A stretch of 43,554 nt of DNA from an uncultured Arsenicibacter sp. (GTDB taxonomy: Bacteria; Bacteroidota; Bacteroidia; Cytophagales; Spirosomataceae), in contig NZ_CAMFHL010000036.1 in assembly GCF_945952095.1 (NCBI RefSeq), positions 1 through 43,554 of the forward strand. Reading direction: 5' to 3'. The position numbers were made by a program, and so were the translations under genes. Positions 41,154-43,554 of the stretch are shown here, piece after piece (the first letter of the stretch is position 1; every line of letters begins with the position of its first letter). Under the pieces are notes generated by a model. It did no database searches. It saw nothing but the letters and a program-made list of their open reading frames with translations, and was not told where the DNA came from.

Positions 41154-43554
41154 GTGAAAAAAGCTGTTACAACAATATTGCTCATCATACTGGCACTTGT
41201 CCTGCTGGTGGCTGGCTTCGTTGTTTTCATCGCCACAACCGGCTGGGGGCAGCAGATCGTTACGCAACAGGTCAATAATTATCTGGCCAAGAAACTAAGC
41301 TCGCCTTTCCGGATCGGCCGCGTTTCCTACCAGATTCCTGACTATGTAGCGCTGGAAGATGTACTGTTCATTACACCTAAAGGCGATACCTTACTCTCGG
41401 GCCAGCGTCTCTTTGTAGACCTCGACATGTGGGGTCTTACGAAAGGACGTATTCAGCTCAATCAGATTGATCTGGAGCGTGTACGGCTGAATCTCACCCG
41501 TACCCTCCCCGATACGACCTTTAACTTCCAGTATCTGGTTGATGCCTTTGATACCGAAGAAACCGGCGAACAGGTTCAGAAAGCCGATACAGCCGCCGCA
41601 CCACTCGATTTTAACCTGGCTGCCGTCTTCCTGAAAGATGTCCGTATAAAGTATAAGGATGACGTTGCCGGAGCTGATGTGAATGCTTCGGTCGACAGCC
41701 TGCGGGCAAATCTGGACAAAACTATTCTGGATAAGTCTGTTTACCACATTAAGGACGTTACAGTAGACGGTCTGACGGCAAAAGCCCGTATTTACCCCGG
41801 TCTGCCGGCTACCGAAGAGCGTGATCCCGACCCCAGCGATACCCTCGATCTGGGCTTAGGTAAATGGCAGATCCGGCGGTCTGCCTGGGATATACAGGTT
41901 GATGAAGCCAATTTTCAGTCCAGAGGTCAGATTGGCAGTCTCGCGATGGAATCAGATTTTTTCTACCTGAACGGACAAAAAATCGGTATCCGCTCTCTAC
42001 AACTCAGTAACTCAGACATTGCTGCGATTCTGACTAAGCCTGTTACGAAACTGCCGCCGATCACGAAAGCCACTACGGCGCAAAAGAAAGAAATTGTAAA
42101 AGAGGCTAAACAGGAGGTTGCCACTGATCCGGGCTGGTCGGTTGTGCTGAAGCAATTGCAGCTGGCTAATAACCGGCTTCGCTTTGATGACCAGACACAA
42201 GCCCGCCAGCCAAAAGGCCTCGATTACGGCCACCTCGACCTAACTGGTCTCTCGCTGACCGGACAGGCGATCTCGTATACACCCGACCGGACTTCGGCCC
42301 GTTTGCGGCAGGGAAAATTTCAGGACAAAAGCGGTTTTGGTATCCAGCGGCTGGATGCTGACGTGATTTACGCGAACACCACCACCTCACTGACCAATTT
42401 ACTGGTCCAGACCGGCAAACCAGGGCAGAAAGCATCGGTCATCCGCGACAAAATGGTCTTGCGGTATGATTCGCTGGCCCAGCTGAGCCTTCCGGCACAG
42501 GCCGGCCGTGTCAATGTTCAGGTAAGCCTGCGTCAGAGTACACTTACCATCAACGATATTCTGCAACTGGTGCCCTCTCTGAGTACAACACCACCCTTTG
42601 CCGGTAACCAGGGCGCAACGATCAATGTAAACGGTAGCGTTACGGGAACGCTCGCGGCGCTGAACATTCCGTCGTTTGATATGTCGACCTTATCAGGCAC
42701 CCGACTCAAAGCAGCCGGCCGCCTGACGAATGTGCTCGATACTGACCGCATGGGCGTTGATTTAACCATTTCAGAAGCAACCACCCGTCTGGCCGATATC
42801 AAAAAGCTGGTGCCAAAAGGCTCCCTTCCTGATTCAATCGGAATACCGAATCAGCTACGGCTGACGGGGCACGTGAAGGGCTTGCTGAATAATCTTACCC
42901 TTGATACGCAGCTTCAGACCGACTGGGGCACTGCCAGCTTCGACGGCAACCTTCAGGGCTTTATGGCCGGTAAAAACCAGAGCTATCAGGGAACGCTGCA
43001 ATTCGCCCGCTTCGACCTCAACAAATGGCTCATGAGCCAGCAATACGGTCCGGCAACCGGCCGCGCGACGGTAAACGGCCGCGGGATTGATGTAAAAACC
43101 ATGAATACGTCGTTCCAGGTTGCCATCGACGAAGCGACTTATAATCAATACCGGTATAGCAAGCTTCAGGCAGAAGGACGGCTTGCCAACGGCAACCTGG
43201 TACTCGACGGGAACCTTGACGATCCGAACGCACGGGTAGCGCTCAATACGCAGGTAAACCTGAATACCGAATACCCGAGCATTAACGGTACAGTCAATAT
43301 CGCTAATCTGGACGTTACTACGCTTAATTTTTACAAAGAGCCCCTGTCGATGCGCGGCAATCTGGTCATTAATATGACCTCGACAGATCCGGCGCGGCCA
43401 ATCGGTACGATTCAGGCGCAGGATGCACTCATACGCTATCAGGGACAGGACTACCCGATTGACTCACTTTACCTGCGCGCCAATGCTACCGGTGACCGTA
43501 AAGAACTAGTTGCGGCCATGCCGTTCGGTCAGGTTACGCTGAGTGGTTTATTCC
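41154..43554 (+). CDS. AsmA/TamB-like envelope protein, N-terminal part (3' end outside window)
   Basis: About 800 residues are present and the frame runs off the right edge. The start is a GTG at 41154; no in-frame ATG precedes it, and it opens a membrane helix (KKAVTTILLIILALVLLVAG). After it comes QQIVTQQVNNYLAKKLSSPF and long beta-rich repeats such as LFVDLDMWGLTKGRIQLNQI, RVNVQVSLRQSTLTINDI and TGHVKGLLNNLTLDTQLQ. This is the pattern of AsmA-like and TamB proteins that bridge inner and outer membrane and move lipid or help barrel assembly. Which of the two it is depends on the missing C-terminus (DUF490 for TamB). Confidence 0.85.
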   Translation, partial: MKKAVTTILLIILALVLLVAGFVVFIATTGWGQQIVTQQVNNYLAKKLSSPFRIGRVSYQIPDYVALEDVLFITPKGDTLLSGQRLFVDLDMWGLTKGRIQLNQIDLERVRLNLTRTLPDTTFNFQYLVDAFDTEETGEQVQKADTAAAPLDFNLAAVFLKDVRIKYKDDVAGADVNASVDSLRANLDKTILDKSVYHIKDVTVDGLTAKARIYPGLPATEERDPDPSDTLDLGLGKWQIRRSAWDIQVDEANFQSRGQIGSLAMESDFFYLNGQKIGIRSLQLSNSDIAAILTKPVTKLPPITKATTAQKKEIVKEAKQEVATDPGWSVVLKQLQLANNRLRFDDQTQARQPKGLDYGHLDLTGLSLTGQAISYTPDRTSARLRQGKFQDKSGFGIQRLDADVIYANTTTSLTNLLVQTGKPGQKASVIRDKMVLRYDSLAQLSLPAQAGRVNVQVSLRQSTLTINDILQLVPSLSTTPPFAGNQGATINVNGSVTGTLAALNIPSFDMSTLSGTRLKAAGRLTNVLDTDRMGVDLTISEATTRLADIKKLVPKGSLPDSIGIPNQLRLTGHVKGLLNNLTLDTQLQTDWGTASFDGNLQGFMAGKNQSYQGTLQFARFDLNKWLMSQQYGPATGRATVNGRGIDVKTMNTSFQVAIDEATYNQYRYSKLQAEGRLANGNLVLDGNLDDPNARVALNTQVNLNTEYPSINGTVNIANLDVTTLNFYKEPLSMRGNLVINMTSTDPARPIGTIQAQDALIRYQGQDYPIDSLYLRANATGDRKELVAAMPFGQVTLSGLF

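Noticed and set aside
1..43554. CRISPR arrays, tRNA or rRNA genes, IS elements, prophage
   Set aside because: No regularly spaced repeats, cloverleaf-like segments, transposase or phage gene were found on either strand by reading.

Overview
The window looks like a chromosomal segment of a Bacteroidota bacterium, most likely Cytophagales and probably Spirosomaceae-like. The evidence is a gldKLMN/porP cluster, a PorW/SprE lipoprotein, a DUF4271-hemD pair, a Bacteroidota-type promoter (TTTG-N19-TATCTTTG) upstream of rpsL, and an F0 subunit a with a long His-rich periplasmic N-terminus. The family assignment is inference from general similarity; no search was run. Almost every gene is intact. No tRNA, rRNA, CRISPR array, insertion sequence or phage gene was seen.

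Layout. 1-1.7 kb (+): the end of an MFS sugar transporter followed by a PfkB sugar kinase. 1.7-4.2 kb (-): an 823-residue protein built like the N-terminal two thirds of a type IIG (Eco57I-like) restriction-modification enzyme, but with its catalytic motifs eroded. 4.3-7.8 kb (-): an ATP synthase operon (AtpZ/AtpI, a small membrane protein, atpB, atpE, atpF, atpH) that stops at a terminator without atpA or atpG. 8-17.2 kb (+): porW/sprE, penicillin-binding protein 1A, uvrC, then a GH88 unsaturated glycuronyl hydrolase paired with a lipoprotein. 17.2-23.5 kb (-): the type IX secretion/gliding core, in transcription order porP, gldK, gldL, gldM, gldN. 23.7-26.7 kb (-): sucD, a DUF4271 membrane protein, hemD. 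26.9-31.5 kb (+): an unrecognised membrane protein, topoisomerase IB, and a BlaI-like repressor with an M56 (BlaR1-like) membrane peptidase. 31.6-34 kb (-): a PaaE-like ferredoxin reductase, an N-acetylglucosamine kinase-like ATPase and a cytochrome b5-like protein. 34.1-35.7 kb (+): a lipoprotein and thiL. 35.7-40.9 kb (-): an M20 peptidase, a penicillin-acylase-family protein, and rpsL-rpsG. 41.2 kb to the end (+): the start of an AsmA/TamB-like protein.

How the genes work together. PorW and GldK-N/PorP belong to one secretion and motility machine. The ATP synthase subunits form the membrane motor and peripheral stalk, and their F1 head genes must lie elsewhere. The BlaI/M56 pair looks like a self-contained regulatory switch, with two matching palindromic operators in front of the repressor gene.

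The main points for a second look are the degenerate type IIG-like protein, the BlaI operators together with the unusual C-terminus of the M56 protein, a perfect 30-bp-arm palindrome that shares a 16-bp core with a repeat upstream of uvrC, and a recurrent set of intergenic hairpins without T-tracts between co-directional genes. The rest is ordinary core genome.
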